From: Corynebacterium epidermidicanis
GTDB taxonomy: Bacteria; Actinomycetota; Actinomycetes; Mycobacteriales; Mycobacteriaceae
Length of the DNA: 64,000 bases
NCBI RefSeq assembly: GCF_001021025.1
Contig: NZ_CP011541.1
Location: 1,240,001-1,304,000, forward strand
Direction: 5' to 3'
Shown here: positions 33,877-42,360 of the stretch, piece by piece
How positions within the stretch are numbered: position 1 is the first letter of the stretch
Layout of the letters: every line of letters starts with the position of its first letter
Made by a program: the position numbers and the translations under genes
The notes under the pieces: model-generated
The model's database searches: none
Seen by the model: only the letters and a program-made list of their open reading frames with translations
Told to the model about the DNA's origin: nothing

Positions 33877-34301
33877 GTTAACGAGCCTTTCGTATCGCTG
33901 TCTTTAATGTGGACTTTGCGCGATACCATCGCCGTTTTTCACAAATTCACACGCGTCGCGATTCTTCTCTTAGCGAACCTCGGTCGTCTTTCACACATTC
34001 TCATCGGGCGACCGCTTGGTCCCGGTTTCGCAACATTTGAAGTGATGGTGTCGCTTACAGGTCTTACTGTAGTCCTCTCAAGCCACGATTTTCTAGGCGA
34101 TTTCCAGCGCTGTTACGTTTTGCTTATGAATATGTGACCGTGGTCAAAGGGTTTCGCATAATAGGGGGCAACACTTATAAGTGCGGAAATTCCTCAGAGT
34201 GATAAAAAATTACGTACCTGCGCAAATGTGAATGCGCACTGAGGAAAAATTCTCAGTGCGCATTTTTTAGTAACTAGTGAGGTTAGTCACAAGCAAGCAA
34301 T
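33877..34301. promoter_or_regulatory. pflB upstream region with a CRP/GlxR-like site
   Basis: This 425-base gap between pflB and ndh contains no gene. At 34133-34148 lies TGTGACCGTGGTCAAA, which fits the GlxR/CRP half-site TGTGA with a 4 of 5 match in the second arm; it is about 260 bases before the pflB start. TTCACAAATTCACAC at 33939 holds further half-sites. The right end is the ndh terminator. The pfl operon promoter must lie here; an FNR/CRP-type control in low oxygen or glucose is inference. Confidence 0.5.
34231..34268. terminator. terminator of ndh
   Basis: AATGCGCACTGAG and CTCAGTGCGCATT form a perfect 13-bp stem with an 8-base A/T loop, followed by TTTTTT to the right. ndh enters from the right, where the loop side is flanked by TCACATTT, so the structure may work on both strands. 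Confidence 0.85.
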
Positions 34302-35633
34302 TTACTTGTTCAAGTCATTGCGGGCGATCATTTGTTGGTCGGTTACAGTCATCTGCCAACGCTTTGGAGACAACACATTCAAGCCCCAAGCCCACGCTGC
34401 GGTCCAGCGGTTGCGGTAGCCGACCAGGAACATGATGTGGACTGCGAGCCATAGGATCCAGCCGATGAAGCCGGTGACTTCAATCTTGCCCATCTTCACC
34501 ACAGCGGAGTAGCGAGAGACCGTCGCCATGGAACCCTTGTCAAAGTATTCGAAGGTAGGGCGTTCGGCCGCGGAACGGCCTTCGATCTCGTGGATGATCT
34601 GCTCGGCCACGTACTCGCCACCCTGCATTGCCACCTGAGCAACACCAGGCAGATTGTCGCGGTTGGCCATATCGCCCACTGCGAAAACGTCTGGGTAGGA
34701 GCCAACGGAAAGATCCGGGTTGACCAGGACACGACCCGCGCGGTCGGTCTCTGCGCCAGCTTGCTCGGCAACCATCTTGGCCAGTGGGGAGGCTGCCACG
34801 CCAGCGGACCAGATCTTGCAGTAGGACTTGATGCTCTCCACGGAGTCGTCCTTCGTGGACTTAAATGTCACGGCTTCGGCGTTGACATCGGTGACGATGC
34901 TGTTGAGCTTCACCACGACGCCAAGCTTTTCCAGGCGACGCTGTGCATTGCGGCCCAGGCGCTTGCCGAACGGTGGCAGTACCTGAGGGGCGCCGTCGAG
35001 TAGAATGATCTTGGCGGAGGCTGGGTCGAAGTTCGAGTACTGATCTTTCAGCGTGCGGTGCGCCATTTCGGCGACCTGGCCGGCAAGCTCAACACCGGTA
35101 GGGCCAGCGCCGACGATGACGAAGGTGAGGAACTGTTCGCGTTCTTCAGCAGTCTCGGCGTTCTCGGCGCGCTCGAAGGCGTCGAGAAGTCGGGCGCGGA
35201 TTTCCAGCGCGTCGTCGATCGTCTTCATGCCTGGGGCAAATTCGGCGAAGTGATCGTTGCCAAAGTAGGACTGTCCGGCGCCAGCGGCGAGGATCAAGGA
35301 GTCGTACTCAATGAGGCGGTCCTTACCGCCGAGGGTAGAAGTGATGGTTTTCGCTTCGAGGTTGATGTCGGTGACTTCGCCCTTGATGACGTGTGCGTTT
35401 TCCTGCTCGGCCAAAATCTGGCGGGTCGACGGCGCGATTTCACCGGAGGCAAGCAGGCCGGTGGCTACTTGGTAGAGCAGTGGCTGGAAAAGGTGGTGGT
35501 TGGTGCGATCGATCAGCGTGACGTCAACATTTGCCTTCTTTAGACGCTGGGTGGCAAAGAGTCCGCCGAAACCAGAGCCGATGACGACGACATGGTGGCG
35601 GCCACCCTCGGGGCGGAAAGGCTTTTCAGACAT
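34302..35633 (-). CDS. ndh: type II NADH:quinone dehydrogenase
   Basis: The 443-residue protein has two Rossmann motifs (VVVIGSGFGGLFATQRL for FAD and FVIVGAGPTGVELAGQV for NADH), the LLYQVATGLL quinone-side motif, FAVGDMAN for FAD and a C-terminal membrane-binding helix region (GFIGWILWLAVHIMFLVGY). It passes electrons from NADH to menaquinone without pumping protons and is the main NADH oxidase of corynebacteria, which lack complex I. Confidence 0.96.
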   Translation of the reverse strand: MSEKPFRPEGGRHHVVVIGSGFGGLFATQRLKKANVDVTLIDRTNHHLFQPLLYQVATGLLASGEIAPSTRQILAEQENAHVIKGEVTDINLEAKTITSTLGGKDRLIEYDSLILAAGAGQSYFGNDHFAEFAPGMKTIDDALEIRARLLDAFERAENAETAEEREQFLTFVIVGAGPTGVELAGQVAEMAHRTLKDQYSNFDPASAKIILLDGAPQVLPPFGKRLGRNAQRRLEKLGVVVKLNSIVTDVNAEAVTFKSTKDDSVESIKSYCKIWSAGVAASPLAKMVAEQAGAETDRAGRVLVNPDLSVGSYPDVFAVGDMANRDNLPGVAQVAMQGGEYVAEQIIHEIEGRSAAERPTFEYFDKGSMATVSRYSAVVKMGKIEVTGFIGWILWLAVHIMFLVGYRNRWTAAWAWGLNVLSPKRWQMTVTDQQMIARNDLNK

Positions 35634-35897
35634 AGTCAGAGTTCTCCTGAAATTGTTGAGGAAATAGTTGGCGCTTCAGCTGACGCGCCCGACAAGCTAA
35701 TCGTAGTCCTGCTAGGACAAATCTCACACTTCAGGTGGGTGAAAAACTATTCGGTTACCAGCGTCAATTGTTTTCTAGTCCAAAACTACCTGGCGTTTCG
35801 TGGTGTCGCTGCACGAAAATCGGCGTAGTTTCTCTACAATATCGACAGCTATTCCACTTTGTTGGTGCTTCTGATTCGAATAGGATTTTCATCCCCG

Positions 35898-37214
35898 ATG
35901 GCACAGTTCACCCCCGAACACTTGGCAACGGTCGACCTAGAACTATGGCCCGCTGTTGCCTGTGTCAGCGCTCCGGGTCCGCTTATCGACGTCCGCACCA
36001 GGCATGCCGAAGCCAAATTCGCTACCGCCTGCCATAAAGCTGGACTGCAACTCTCTGGCGAAGACCCCGACATCGAGGTTCTGCACGGTGAACTATTCGT
36101 GCGCCTCGCTGAACGTGGTTGGGTGGGATTAGCGGAAAGCTACTTCGCTGGCGAATGGGAATCGCCTCGCTTGGTATCTGTGCTGAGCGCGCTCGTAGCC
36201 AGTGGATATGCTCCGCAATCGCGCCCGTTAGCTGGCCGCAGACAATCCCGCCAGGCTGATTTGGGTGCGGAGCTTCCGCCCGAACTCATCGGCCTCTATT
36301 CCGGGGACGGGGTGAGCGCGTTTGGTGGGGTATTCGCCTCCGGGGTTCGCACGACCGAACGGGTTTCCATACCCAGCTTTGTGCGCGGTGCGGGACGTGG
36401 CAACGAACCTAAGGCTCATTTTGTGGATGTCACCGAAGTTTCCGCACCTGGCCCAGTTGATCGAGCCGATCTCAGCGACGCACAACAACGCGCTGCCACA
36501 GCGCTACTCGAGTTGGCACGTATAGAGCAGGGTAGTGACGTTTTGGAATACCCATCTTCGGGTGGGGCAGTGGCGTTGGCCGCAACTCATGTCGGAGCGA
36601 TGGTCGATATCTTGAGTGCTGATGCGGTGCATCTCGATGCGGTGGGAGAGTACGTCACGATTAATGGAGCGGCGCATCTCGCCCGCCCACATTTGCTCCG
36701 CAACGCAGTCCCCGCGCGGGAGGAATGGGGTGCGCGCTACGATGCCATCTTGAGTGTCGAAAAGCTAGAGACAATGGGGCAACACACACGCAAGTTGTGC
36801 GTTCGCGCTTTCGACCGGATGTTGGCTGCTGATGGCTTCTTGAGCATGCAAACGGTCGTGGCTACACCGGCATTTACTCGTACCGCGCAGCAGGCCATAG
36901 ACGTGTTCCGAGAATATGTTTGGCCGAATTTGGAGTATCCGCGGATGGAGGATTTGCATCGACTTTTCGATAGGGAAACCGGGCTGCGCATCACGGCAGA
37001 AACCCACTTCGGGGCGCATTACCAAGAAACTCTGCGCCTGCAGCGCGAGATTTTTGAAGGCCGACTGCGGGAAGCTGCCGCCGCTGGTTTCGATCCAGTT
37101 TTCCGGCGGCTGTGGGTGTTTAGGTTCGCGCTCCTTGAGGCACTCTTCCGCTTGGGTTGTCTCGATGCGGTCCAGCTCCGCGCAACGGCTAGGGCGCGAC
37201 CGGGGCGTCGATAA
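35898..37214 (+). CDS. cyclopropane-fatty-acid-synthase-like protein with altered SAM motif
   Basis: The 438-residue protein starts at ATG 35898. It shows CFA-synthase-like parts: RLAERGWVGLAESYFAGEWES near the N-terminus, AILSVEKLETMGQ, LSMQTVVATPAFTRTAQQAIDVFREYVWPN and the HFGAHYQETLRLQREIF end. The SAM-binding motif, normally VLEIGCGWGG, reads VLEYPSSGGAVALAA, with the Gly pattern changed, so activity as a methyltransferase is doubtful. The pairing with a divergent ndh is conserved in corynebacteria. It ends in a copy of the GCTTATCGACG word (37206, reverse) that includes the stop codon. Confidence 0.8.
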   Translation: MAQFTPEHLATVDLELWPAVACVSAPGPLIDVRTRHAEAKFATACHKAGLQLSGEDPDIEVLHGELFVRLAERGWVGLAESYFAGEWESPRLVSVLSALVASGYAPQSRPLAGRRQSRQADLGAELPPELIGLYSGDGVSAFGGVFASGVRTTERVSIPSFVRGAGRGNEPKAHFVDVTEVSAPGPVDRADLSDAQQRAATALLELARIEQGSDVLEYPSSGGAVALAATHVGAMVDILSADAVHLDAVGEYVTINGAAHLARPHLLRNAVPAREEWGARYDAILSVEKLETMGQHTRKLCVRAFDRMLAADGFLSMQTVVATPAFTRTAQQAIDVFREYVWPNLEYPRMEDLHRLFDRETGLRITAETHFGAHYQETLRLQREIFEGRLREAAAAGFDPVFRRLWVFRFALLEALFRLGCLDAVQLRATARARPGRR

Positions 37215-37215
37215 G

Positions 37216-38415
37216 CTAAAGGACGACCGCTCCCACGAGTGCCGCACCCACCGCGACCGCCCAGGCTGGCAGATGCCATTGGGTGAGTCCCAACCAGCTC
37301 AGGGCAGCCACGCAGAGGCTGGCGGGGCCGGTGACACCATGCGTGAACACCGGATCATAAAGTGCTGCTGCCAGCAAGCCGACTACTGCGGCATTTACCG
37401 CAGCTACGCCCTGCGATACCCGAGGAAAACGCTGCAGTCGGTCCCACCAATGCATGCCAACCAGGACTAACAGTACCGATGGGGCGAAGATCGCAAGCGT
37501 TGCGATGATCGCTCCGACCACTCCACTATCGACCGCACCCAAGTAAGACGCGAAGGTAAACAGCGGGCCTGGCACAGCCTGTGCGGCCGAATATCCGGCG
37601 AGGAACTCTTGCGCAGTTACCCATTCCTGCTGGACAGTGTGCTGTTCGAGTAGCGGTAGAACTACATGTCCTCCTCCGAAAACGAGTGCTCCGGACTGAA
37701 AGAAGGCAGCCCACTGAGCTAGAACATGGGAGGGGGTAAGCCGGGTGGCAACTGGCAGGATGAGCAGCAAGCCGACCAGGATCACCAGCGCTAACCAGGC
37801 AGTTCGGGAGCCTACCTGATGTCCGGTCGTGGGATCATTGGGGTAAGTGTCCTGGGCGCGAGGCGAAGACAGGAACACGCCGATTGTGGCTGCCCCCACG
37901 ATTATCGCCACTTGGGTGATTGCTGACGGAACCAAGAGAACGGCAAGCGCACTGGTGACACTGATCGTCGCGGTGAAAGGGGTGGATGCCAGGCTGCGTG
38001 CCATCGTGGACACAGCGTGAAACACCACGGCAACTGCAGCAGCCAGGAGGCCGGCAAGTAGGCCACGATGCTGGTCGAGATCAACCGAGTCCACGCCCAA
38101 ACCGAAGATCCCAAGCGCTAACGCAGAAGGTGCTGTAAAAGCGAGCCAGGCTGCGAACAAGCCTCCTAGCCCTGCCTTCCGATAGCCAATTGCCATGCCT
38201 ACCTGCGAGGACGCTGGACCGGGCAGGAATTGGCACAACGCGACAGTGCGGGCGTATTCTGCTTCGCTCATCCAGCGGAGCTTGTCGACGAACGTGTCTT
38301 TGAAATATCCCAAATGCGCAGTGGGGCCTCCAAACGACGTGAGTCCGAGCCGAGTGAAGGTTCGGGCTATCTCCCAGATATCGCCAATCGTGTGGCCTTT
38401 CCGCGACTTAGACAT
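37216..38415 (-). CDS. chrA: chromate/anion transporter, ChrA family
   Basis: The 399-residue protein contains two CHR domains: the N-terminal one with SFGGPTAHLGYFKDTFV, LCQFLPGPASSQVGMAIGY, and the C-terminal one with FGGGHVVLPLLEQH and FLAGYSAAQAVPGPLF. About ten membrane segments are visible. ChrA proteins expel chromate; in the absence of chrB or other resistance genes nearby a general anion role is possible. It converges on the CFA-like gene with one base between stops. Confidence 0.92.
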   Translation of the reverse strand: MSKSRKGHTIGDIWEIARTFTRLGLTSFGGPTAHLGYFKDTFVDKLRWMSEAEYARTVALCQFLPGPASSQVGMAIGYRKAGLGGLFAAWLAFTAPSALALGIFGLGVDSVDLDQHRGLLAGLLAAAVAVVFHAVSTMARSLASTPFTATISVTSALAVLLVPSAITQVAIIVGAATIGVFLSSPRAQDTYPNDPTTGHQVGSRTAWLALVILVGLLLILPVATRLTPSHVLAQWAAFFQSGALVFGGGHVVLPLLEQHTVQQEWVTAQEFLAGYSAAQAVPGPLFTFASYLGAVDSGVVGAIIATLAIFAPSVLLVLVGMHWWDRLQRFPRVSQGVAAVNAAVVGLLAAALYDPVFTHGVTGPASLCVAALSWLGLTQWHLPAWAVAVGAALVGAVVL

Positions 38416-38457
38416 GGGGCCAAGTGTAAATGTCAGACGCCTGTTCTGCGACGCGAA

Positions 38458-38500
38458 AAGCCTTATCTAGCGCCCACGGTTCGGAAGCTAGATAAGGCTT
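38458..38500. terminator. terminator downstream of the MHS transporter
   Basis: AAGCCTTATCTAGC and GCTAGATAAGGCTT form a perfect 14-bp stem with a 15-base loop. Entered from the right, it follows the MHS transporter gene and separates it from chrA. Confidence 0.8.
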
Positions 38501-38525
38501 GGGGGTGTTGTTACCTAGGGGAACC

Positions 38526-39893
38526 CTAGATCTGCGTCATGTCGTGGTCTTTCGTTTCTGGCATTGCCAGGATTGCCAGCAAGGAAATGATGGTGACCGT
38601 GACCAGGTAGATGCCAACCGAACCAACTCCGTGGTGCTTAACCAGCCACGTTGCCACGAACGGGGCGATAGCGGCGCCGAGGATGGAGGAGACGTTGTAC
38701 GCAATGCCGGAGCCGGTGTAACGGACGTTGGTCGGGTAGAGCTCTGGCAGGACCGCGGACATCGGGCCGAAGATCAGACCCATGATGAACATGCCGATGG
38801 TCAAGAAGGCCAAAACAGTGTTGGTGGTAGCAGTGGATGGGGCCAGGAAGATTGGGAAGGTGAAACCAAAGCCGATCATGATGATGGAAACGACCAGCAG
38901 GATGCGACGACGGCCAAACTTGTCGGCCAACCACCCCGACAGTGGGATACCGGCGATGAAGGCAAAGATGGAGATCAGCTGCAGCTTCAAGAACTGAATG
39001 TAGGCGATTCCCAGTCCGCCATTTTCGCGTTTTCCGATTCCGTAAGACAGGATCCAGGTGGTGACCAGGTAGAACAAGGTGTAGCAGGCAACCATCACGA
39101 ACGTGCCGATGATCAGTGGCTTCCAGGAAGTCTTGAAAACTTCAGTCAGCGGCGTGGAAACCTTTTTGCCGGTGTCGACGGCGTGAGCAAACACTGGGGT
39201 TTCTTCCAGTTTGAAGCGGACATACAGACCGACCAACACCATGACGGCAGACAACAAGAATGGGATACGCCAGCCCCAGGTCATGAAATCGCCGGTGGTT
39301 TCACCGTTCTTGTGGCCCAGGATGGTTACCAACACCAAGAACAGGCCGTTCGCAGCCAGGAATCCGAAAGGAGCGCCCAGCTGAGGCCACATTGCTGCCC
39401 ACGCGCGCTTGCCCTTTTCGGCGGTTTCCGTAGCCAGCAACGCAGCTCCCGACCATTCGCCGCCGAGGCCCAGGCCCTGGCCGAAGCGCATCAGTGCCAG
39501 CATGGCTGGGGCTGCTACGCCGGCTTGAGCGTAGGTTGGCAGCAAGCCAATCAGGAAGGTAGCGATACCCATGGTCAGCAGGGAGCCCACCAGAGTGGCC
39601 TTGCGGCCAATCCTATCGCCGAAGTGTCCAAACAGTACCGAGCCCAGTGGGCGCGCAACGAACGCCAGGCCGAAGGTGGCAAAGGATGCCAACAGGCCAA
39701 CCGTTGGATCCTGGTTCTTCGGGAAGAACAGGTATGGGAAGACCGCAACCGCTGCAGTTGCGTAAGCGTAGAAGTCGTAGAATTCGATGGTCGTGCCGAC
39801 GGTTGAGGCGATGATAATGCGCCGCTTGGTTTGTCGATCGAGCGGGGCACCGGCCACCCGGGCTGGAGTAGTCGTTGCGACTGTTTGCGTCAT
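38526..39893 (-). CDS. MHS-family metabolite:H+ symporter (MFS)
   Basis: The 455-residue protein has 12 membrane segments and MHS marks: STVGTTIEFYDFYAYATAAV, the loop GHFGDRIGRKATLVGS, GQGLGLGGEWSGAALLATE and the second-half loop GWLADKFGRRRILL. Relatives import shikimate, proline/betaine, citrate or alpha-ketoglutarate with protons. The substrate is unknown; proximity to a split transketolase and SoxR-type regulator suggests a carbon compound, but this is only context. The upstream region has several TTGTG/CACAA elements (39920-39985) that may be operators. Confidence 0.9.
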   Translation of the reverse strand: MTQTVATTTPARVAGAPLDRQTKRRIIIASTVGTTIEFYDFYAYATAAVAVFPYLFFPKNQDPTVGLLASFATFGLAFVARPLGSVLFGHFGDRIGRKATLVGSLLTMGIATFLIGLLPTYAQAGVAAPAMLALMRFGQGLGLGGEWSGAALLATETAEKGKRAWAAMWPQLGAPFGFLAANGLFLVLVTILGHKNGETTGDFMTWGWRIPFLLSAVMVLVGLYVRFKLEETPVFAHAVDTGKKVSTPLTEVFKTSWKPLIIGTFVMVACYTLFYLVTTWILSYGIGKRENGGLGIAYIQFLKLQLISIFAFIAGIPLSGWLADKFGRRRILLVVSIIMIGFGFTFPIFLAPSTATTNTVLAFLTIGMFIMGLIFGPMSAVLPELYPTNVRYTGSGIAYNVSSILGAAIAPFVATWLVKHHGVGSVGIYLVTVTIISLLAILAMPETKDHDMTQI

Positions 39894-39904
39894 GGGATCA
39901 CCTC

Positions 39905-39990
39905 TTTATTGGGACTGCAATTTCATTGTGTGAGATTAAGCTAGCACAATTCTCAATGTGTGGACAAATCATTTCACAATGTAGGAAGAT
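39905..39990. promoter_or_regulatory. upstream region of the MHS gene with TTGTG/CACAA elements
   Basis: ATTGTG at 39924 and CACAAT at 39945 form an inverted pair, and further CAATGTGTGG and TTTCACAATG elements follow within 40 bases. Spacing does not match the GlxR consensus exactly. It is noted as a likely operator cluster for the transporter, without a named regulator. Confidence 0.35.
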
Positions 39991-40039
39991 GGCGTGTCGC
40001 GTACATATTGTTCCCTATCCTATCTTGCTGTGTTCTTGA

Positions 40040-40924
40040 TCACAATAGTTTTTGGGAAAGTAGTTCCGAAATTCTGGCCGACAGGTTGATAGCGTCCAGG
40101 CCGTGCGCGCGAGTATGCTCGGCGGCGGTACCATATCTCCGCAGCTCAGGGTCGGTGATTCCTAGGAAGCTCACTGTTGATTCGGGTTGGGCAAACAGCG
40201 GTCGAAGCAGTGGTGAAAGGGATCCGTCGAGCCAGGGCTCGACGACAATCGTGGCGTGACCACTGCACAGTTTCAAGATTTGGTCGAGTTCCGTCTTGTG
40301 GGATGACTTGAAGTGAACCACCCGGGCATTAAATAGTTCGGCGACCGCGAGAACAGGATCAAGCATCTCGGCACACGCCACAATGGTGGGGCCATTACCG
40401 TCATGAACCAAGGGGTGTGCGGGGCTAAGTGAGTTTCGCTGGTCGGCAATGCGAACGTAATGCAAACCGACGTCGCCAGTTGCTTTCTCGATGGCTGCCG
40501 TCGTCTCTGCCTTGCTAGAAGGGGTGTGAATCTCGATTCCTGGGAGCGTGAGCATGAGGGCAATGTCCTCGGGGCATTGATGGGTCCGCCCTGATGAGGC
40601 GTAGTCAAAAGACCCGCCGATGCCCAGCAGCACACCGCCAAGATCCTGGTGTCCGAATCCAATCTTGATTTGTTCAAACGCCCGTTCCAAAAGGAACGAA
40701 GAAAACGTGTGCATGATGGGACGCATGCCATCAAGGGCTAGTCCTGCTCCGACGCTGATTAACAGCTGCTCTCGAATACCGACGTTGATGACACGTTCCG
40801 GCCATTGCGCGAGCGCATTGCCCAGGTAGCGCCCGGAAATCTCAGCCCAGACCAGTGCTAGTTTGTCATTGGCAGCTAGAAGCTTCGTTACAGTTTGGAT
40901 TGCTAGTTCTCGGTTTTCATTCAT
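40040..40924 (-). CDS. transketolase C-terminal subunit
   Basis: The 294-residue protein covers the pyrimidine-binding and C-terminal domains of transketolase: VINVGIREQLLISVGAGLALDGMRP (the catalytic Glu of the IREQ motif), GIGGSFDYASSGRTHQ, and TIVVEPWLDGS. ATG 40924 lies inside the end of the N-terminal gene (8-base overlap), which indicates coupled translation and an equimolar complex. Two-gene transketolases are usual in archaea and in some accessory bacterial pathways; the housekeeping tkt of this organism should be elsewhere. Confidence 0.9.
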   Translation of the reverse strand: MNENRELAIQTVTKLLAANDKLALVWAEISGRYLGNALAQWPERVINVGIREQLLISVGAGLALDGMRPIMHTFSSFLLERAFEQIKIGFGHQDLGGVLLGIGGSFDYASSGRTHQCPEDIALMLTLPGIEIHTPSSKAETTAAIEKATGDVGLHYVRIADQRNSLSPAHPLVHDGNGPTIVACAEMLDPVLAVAELFNARVVHFKSSHKTELDQILKLCSGHATIVVEPWLDGSLSPLLRPLFAQPESTVSFLGITDPELRRYGTAAEHTRAHGLDAINLSARISELLSQKLL

Positions 40925-41564
40925 TATTCGTCTCCACAATGATTGCTTTTGGGGTGGTGTTTGAGGTTGCGAGTGCGGCGCGGATTTCGCGAGGTTCGTC
41001 GGCGACCGAAACGCATTGCCAGCCGTGAGCGCGGACAATTCCGGATAATGAGACTGCCTGCGGGTACGAGCGGGACCGGTTGTCTATGACGAGCAATGTG
41101 AGGTTATTTAGGTTGCGTGCCGTCGCTAAGGCTAAGGCTTCGTGATTGGAGCCTTCGTCCATTTCGCCGTCGCCAACCAGCACGAAAATTCGGCCGGGTT
41201 TTGCCTGGGCCTTGTGCGAAATGGCGACCCCGCAGGCGATGGGCAGGCCTTGGCCAAGAGAGCCTGAGCTGAGCTCGACACCTGGAATGAGCATGCGATC
41301 CGGGTGCGGGCCCAATGGGCTGTCGAATTGTCCGTAGGTAGCGATCCAGCTAGTAGGGAAGAATCCGGCTGCGGCGAGCGTCGCGTAGTAGGCGAGGGGG
41401 CCGTGCCCCTTGGAAAGCAAGAATTTGTCAGTGTCGTGATCGAGGATCTCGCGGTAAAGCGTCACGATGGTGTTGAGTGTGGAATGAGCTGATGGGGAGT
41501 GCTTTTCGTCGTAGTCCGTTAGTTGCATCAAGCGGAGGACGTCTTCTCGGGAAAAATTGGACAT
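40917..41564 (-). CDS. transketolase N-terminal (TPP-binding) subunit
   Basis: The protein, about 215 residues from ATG 41564 (or 220 from a TTG at 41579), contains the thiamine diphosphate motif GDGEMDEGSNHEALALA, DNRSRSYPQA, LLSKGHGPLAYYA and SLGQGLPIACGVA. It forms the other half of the split transketolase. No Shine-Dalgarno is visible, and the promoter is squeezed into the 46-base gap to the divergent regulator, so the transcript may be leaderless. Confidence 0.9.
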   Translation of the reverse strand: MSNFSREDVLRLMQLTDYDEKHSPSAHSTLNTIVTLYREILDHDTDKFLLSKGHGPLAYYATLAAAGFFPTSWIATYGQFDSPLGPHPDRMLIPGVELSSGSLGQGLPIACGVAISHKAQAKPGRIFVLVGDGEMDEGSNHEALALATARNLNNLTLLVIDNRSRSYPQAVSLSGIVRAHGWQCVSVADEPREIRAALATSNTTPKAIIVETNNE

Positions 41565-41577
41565 GCATTCATAGTGC

Positions 41578-41593
41578 AAGTTAAACTTAACTT
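41578..41593. promoter_or_regulatory. SoxR-like operator between transketolase and regulator genes
   Basis: AAGTTAA, AC, TTAACTT is a 16-base inverted repeat with two central bases, close in pattern to the soxR box CAAGTTAACTTG. It sits in the 46-base gap between divergent starts, where a MerR-type protein would bend a promoter. Regulator and box match in type; binding is inferred. Confidence 0.6.
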
Positions 41594-41610
41594 TAAGTCA
41601 AGGAGGAGTT

Positions 41611-42054
41611 TTGGAGCTGTCGGTTGGAGAAGTTGCGCAACGTGCTGGAGTCAATCCTTCGGCGATCCGGTTTTATGAGGCCAAGGGGTTGATCACCTCG
41701 CATCGCAACTCGGGCAACCAGCGTCGATTTGATCGCAGTGTCTTAAGGCGAGTGTCATTCATTCTGGTAGCGCAACGCGTAGGGCTCAGTCTTGGGGAGA
41801 TCGCCGCGGCGCTCGAAACTTTGCCACATGGCGAGGCGGCGCCTACTAAAGCGGACTGGCAACGCCTCAGTGAAGCGTGGCGCCCCCGTCTAGAACTGCA
41901 AATCGAAATCCTCCGACGTCTCAAAGACAATCTCGATGGCTGCATCGGCTGCGGATGCCTAAGCCTAGACAGCTGCGCACTCTACAATCCGGATGATGAA
42001 CTTGCCGAGCTGGGGTCAGGGGCAGTGAAGTTGGATCCACTCAAAGACGACTAA
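41611..42054 (+). CDS. soxR: SoxR-type [2Fe-2S] MerR regulator
   Basis: The 147-residue protein has the MerR HTH (VGEVAQRAGVNPSAIRFYEAK, SGNQRRFDRSVLRRV), the coiled dimer helix and the SoxR cluster motif CIGCGCLSLDSCALYNP, whose four Cys bind the redox-active [2Fe-2S] centre. TTG 41611 is the start, with AGGAGG five bases before it. SoxR senses redox-cycling compounds in actinobacteria and usually controls a small set of oxidoreductase and transporter genes; here the divergent target is a split transketolase. Confidence 0.92.
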   Translation: MELSVGEVAQRAGVNPSAIRFYEAKGLITSHRNSGNQRRFDRSVLRRVSFILVAQRVGLSLGEIAAALETLPHGEAAPTKADWQRLSEAWRPRLELQIEILRRLKDNLDGCIGCGCLSLDSCALYNPDDELAELGSGAVKLDPLKDD

Positions 42055-42360
42055 GCAGCCGCCCACGCTTATCGACGCGGGTCCCCGTCTCAGGGAAGTC
42101 CAATTTGACATAATGTACATTATCGGACAATCATGTGCGTGGTAAATTGCCGGCTTTTATGTCACCGGTACGAAAATAAGACGTGTACTTGCCTGTCGAG
42201 CTTCATCGTATTGACGGCGTCTTCGGCATTCATTGAGTGCTGGCTGCCTGCGAGACGATCCGTAACGACGTTGATTGCCTTTGAGATTGCGCCGCAAGTT
42301 TTGTACAACCTCAAAGGCGCTCGGCGGACGCTTCATTCGTCAAACCGCCCGAGAACCGGC
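42055..42360. other. gap between soxR and yceI with shared near-palindrome and hairpin
   Basis: No gene is recognisable in these 306 bases. They hold a GCTTATCGACG word (42067), the near-palindrome copy at 42101-42129, and a 13-bp hairpin GCCTTTGAGATTG / CAACCTCAAAGGC with one mismatch (42277-42289 with 42306-42318). The combination of a res-like site, a palindrome and no coding sequence is what a lost small element would leave. Confidence 0.5.
42101..42129. repeat. near-palindrome shared with 4401-4428
   Basis: CAATT, TGACATAA, TG, TACATTATCGGACA: the central part ATAATGTACATTAT is a perfect 14-base palindrome, flanked by TGAC on one side and CGGACA on the other. It differs from the island copy at three bases. 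It lies 47 bases after the soxR stop and far from any promoter that can be seen. Confidence 0.6.

Noticed and set aside
33085..34137. Long plus-strand ORF over pflB (350 residues)
   Set aside because: It is antisense to pflB, whose homology is clear; codon pattern and composition are those of a shadow.
38499..39806. Long plus-strand ORF over the MHS transporter (435 residues)
   Set aside because: Gln/His/Asp-rich antisense translation of a well-supported membrane protein gene.
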